In this document: positions 6,418 to 7,528 of the stretch, one piece after another
Layout: every line of letters begins with the position of its first letter
Position numbering within the stretch: the stretch's first letter is position 1
Source: Melaminivora alkalimesophila
GTDB taxonomy: Bacteria > Pseudomonadota > Gammaproteobacteria > Burkholderiales > Burkholderiaceae_C
Assembly: GCF_000282995.1 (NCBI RefSeq)
Contig: NZ_ALEE01000230.1
Span: forward strand, 1-7,528
Length of the DNA: 7,528 nucleotides
Reading direction: 5' to 3'
The notes under the pieces: model-generated
What the model was told of the DNA's origin: nothing
The model's input: only the letters and a program-made list of their open reading frames with translations
The model's database searches: none
Program-made: the position numbers and the translations under genes

Positions 6418-6789
6418 ATGGCATTGCATTTCCTGGATTTCGACTACAGCGAGGACGAGGACGGGATCGCCACCTGGGACGCGCTCGCCAGCGTCCCGGC
6501 GCGGCGCCTGCCCGAGCTGCTGGCAGAGCTGGAGCGCATCCTGGCGTGGGCCCATGCGGAATTCGGCACGCCCGAGGCACCGCTCGAGCACGGCGGCCCC
6601 TGGCAGTACGACCTGCAGTGCGAGTCGGCGGGCTTTGCCAGCCGCGAACTGCACTTCGACCCCGACGCAGGGCGCCTCCAGCCTGTGCTGCCGCCCATGG
6701 CACCCGAGGAGCGCATCACCATCAGTTTCTCGCTGGCCGCAGAGCGCAGCGTCTCCGAGGCCTTTTCCGAGCAGTTCCTGCCGGGTTGA
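6418..6789 (+). CDS. conserved-looking hypothetical protein, 123 residues
   Basis: I do not recognise a named family. The protein is soluble and acidic, with no signal peptide or membrane segment. It opens with an acidic stretch (DFDYSEDEDG, residues 7-16), then TWDALASV and a likely amphipathic helix RLPELLAELERILAWAHAEF. The middle holds GGPWQYDLQCES, and the rest (RELHFDPDAG, EERITISFSLA) reads as alternating strands, so a small alpha/beta fold is likely. Coding potential is supported by GGAAG 5 bases before ATG, high GC at third positions, and a clean fit between the ATPase gene and the DUF1178 gene. It is divergent from the ABC ATPase with starts almost touching, so its promoter must lie inside the ATPase coding region. 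Convergent with DUF1178 across 21 bases. Function unknown; a link with the ATPase is conjecture. Confidence 0.8.
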   Translation: MALHFLDFDYSEDEDGIATWDALASVPARRLPELLAELERILAWAHAEFGTPEAPLEHGGPWQYDLQCESAGFASRELHFDPDAGRLQPVLPPMAPEERITISFSLAAERSVSEAFSEQFLPG

Positions 6790-6810
6790 GGGATCGACGC
6801 CGAACCAGCC

Positions 6811-7308
6811 CTATTGCAGCGTCTCCTTGGCCGCATCGGGCAGCCACAGGGGCGCCACGGCGATGCCCTCCTCGAGCAGCTCCGCCGCCTCCTCGGGCGT
6901 GGCGCGCCCGCGGATCCCGCGCTCCTGCGCCTGCCCATGGTGGATGCGCCGCGCCTCATGGGCGAAGCGGTCGCCCACATCCTCGGTATGGGCGACGATG
7001 TGGCGCGCCAGCTGCAGCCACGCCGCCTGCAGCGCACCGGGCAAGAGCGCCTGGTCGCGGGCCTCTGCCGCGGCCGGGGCTTCCGAAGCGGTCGCGACCG
7101 CCGCATCCGGGTGCCTGGCGCCGCCGGCATCCCGCCTTGCGGAGCGCAGGTTCAGCCGTGGTGCGCTCAGCCCCTTGCGGATCTCGGCGCTAAAACACAG
7201 CGGGCACTGCAGCAACCCGCCCTCGAGCTGCTGCTGGAACTCCGCTTCCGAGGCGAACCAGCCTTCGAAGCGGTGGTCCTGCGGGCAATGCAGGTCAAGC
7301 ACCTTCAT
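6811..7308 (-). CDS. DUF1178 family protein
   Basis: A 165-residue protein that fits the DUF1178 family from end to end. The N-terminus MKVLDLHCPQDHRFEGWF and QCPLCFS provide Cys8, His12, Cys35 and Cys38, a plausible zinc-ribbon set (my inference from spacing). LSAPRLNL follows. A variable Ala-rich segment spans about 55-90. The conserved C-terminal part reads EDVGDRFAHEARRIHHGQAQERGIRGRATPEEA, then EEGI. No biochemical function is established to my knowledge. No signal peptide or membrane helix; probably cytoplasmic. ATG at 7308-7306 lies 6 bases after the stop of the DUF2818 gene, and its ribosome site GGGGGAG (plus 7318-7324) is inside the last codons of that gene, so the two are an operon and probably translationally coupled. 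Confidence 0.92.
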   Translation of the reverse strand: MKVLDLHCPQDHRFEGWFASEAEFQQQLEGGLLQCPLCFSAEIRKGLSAPRLNLRSARRDAGGARHPDAAVATASEAPAAAEARDQALLPGALQAAWLQLARHIVAHTEDVGDRFAHEARRIHHGQAQERGIRGRATPEEAAELLEEGIAVAPLWLPDAAKETLQ

Positions 7309-7314
7309 CCCGGC

Positions 7315-7528
7315 TCACTCCCCCAGGCCACCCCACTTGCGGCGGCGCCCCAGGTAGCGGTACACGAAACCGGGGAACGCGAAGGTGGCGAACAGCGCAG
7401 CGGTCACCACGTAGAACTCCCATTTCTGGGGCGTGATCTGGCCGACCCGCTTCTCGATCAGCAGCGCCAGTGCGCCCACCAAAAAGTACAGCAGCACCAG
7501 CTCCAGCAGCCGCATCGCCAGCGGCTTT
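7315..7528 (-). CDS. DUF2818 family membrane protein (5' end outside window)
   Basis: The frame is open to the window edge, and the four codons before the first Met (KPLA) read on into MRLLELVLLYFLVGAL, so the Met at 7515 is internal and the gene starts beyond 7528. The 70 visible residues show two hydrophobic segments: LLELVLLYFLVGALALLIE, and a second around VVTAALFATFAFPGF. Between them lies GQITPQKWEFYVVT, and the end is PGFVYRYLGRRRKWGG. The GQ-PQ-WEFY and FPGFVYRYL pattern is how I recognise DUF2818, a small inner-membrane family of about 95-100 residues. From memory, in betaproteobacteria this gene follows nuoN at the end of the complex I cluster, so nuoN is expected just to the right on the minus strand. 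An accessory role in complex I is inference from position only. Confidence 0.85.
   Translation of the reverse strand, partial: KPLAMRLLELVLLYFLVGALALLIEKRVGQITPQKWEFYVVTAALFATFAFPGFVYRYLGRRRKWGGLGE

Noticed and set aside
6164..7357. 397-residue plus-strand open frame across the ABC ATPase, the hypothetical gene and DUF1178
   Set aside because: It overlaps three better-supported genes and its translation is Ser/Arg/Ala/Pro-rich without any domain.
1..7528. mobile elements, CRISPR arrays, tRNA/rRNA genes, phage or defence islands
   Set aside because: No transposase, integrase, regularly spaced repeats, cloverleaf-like segment or base-composition break was seen; nearly all of the sequence is accounted for by ordinary genes.

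Overview
The window is GC-rich, densely coding chromosomal DNA. It most likely comes from a betaproteobacterium of the Burkholderiales, probably Comamonadaceae-like. The placement rests on an endonuclease-type MutL carrying a DMHA motif, a septal-type AmiC amidase, and a DUF2818-DUF1178 gene pair that I associate with the end of the betaproteobacterial nuo (respiratory complex I) cluster. It is inference from protein character and gene order, without a database search.

Layout, left to right. (1) Bases 1-806: the 3' part of an N-acetylmuramoyl-L-alanine amidase gene (amiC, +), entering through a proline-rich linker. (2) 857-1192: a small cupin-fold protein (+) whose usual metal ligands are missing. 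(3) 1324-1557: a 77-residue glycine-zipper lipoprotein (+). (4) 1587-2246: a DedA-family membrane protein (-), convergent with the lipoprotein and divergent from mutL. (5) 2331-4190: mutL (+), complete, with both the ATPase and the endonuclease-type C-terminal domain. (6) 4191-4382: a leader holding a cluster of short perfect palindromes, followed by gdhA (4383-5726, +), a complete NADP-type glutamate dehydrogenase. (7) 5739-6407, or to 6419: an orphan ABC ATPase (-), convergent with gdhA. (8) 6418-6789: an acidic hypothetical protein (+), whose start codon lies within about 10 bases of the ATPase start on the other strand. (9) 6811-7308: a DUF1178 protein (-). (10) 7315-7528: a DUF2818 membrane protein (-), cut by the window edge; nuoN probably lies just beyond.

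Most genes are core or housekeeping functions: daughter-cell separation (amiC), envelope lipid-carrier homeostasis (dedA), mismatch repair (mutL) and nitrogen assimilation (gdhA). Only DUF2818-DUF1178 is a clear operon; amiC-cupin may be co-transcribed. No mobile element, CRISPR array, RNA gene or phage-related gene is visible. I see no convincing new multigene system. The points most worth a second look are the nearly superimposed divergent starts near 6405-6420, the palindrome cluster before gdhA, and the uncertain start of mutL.
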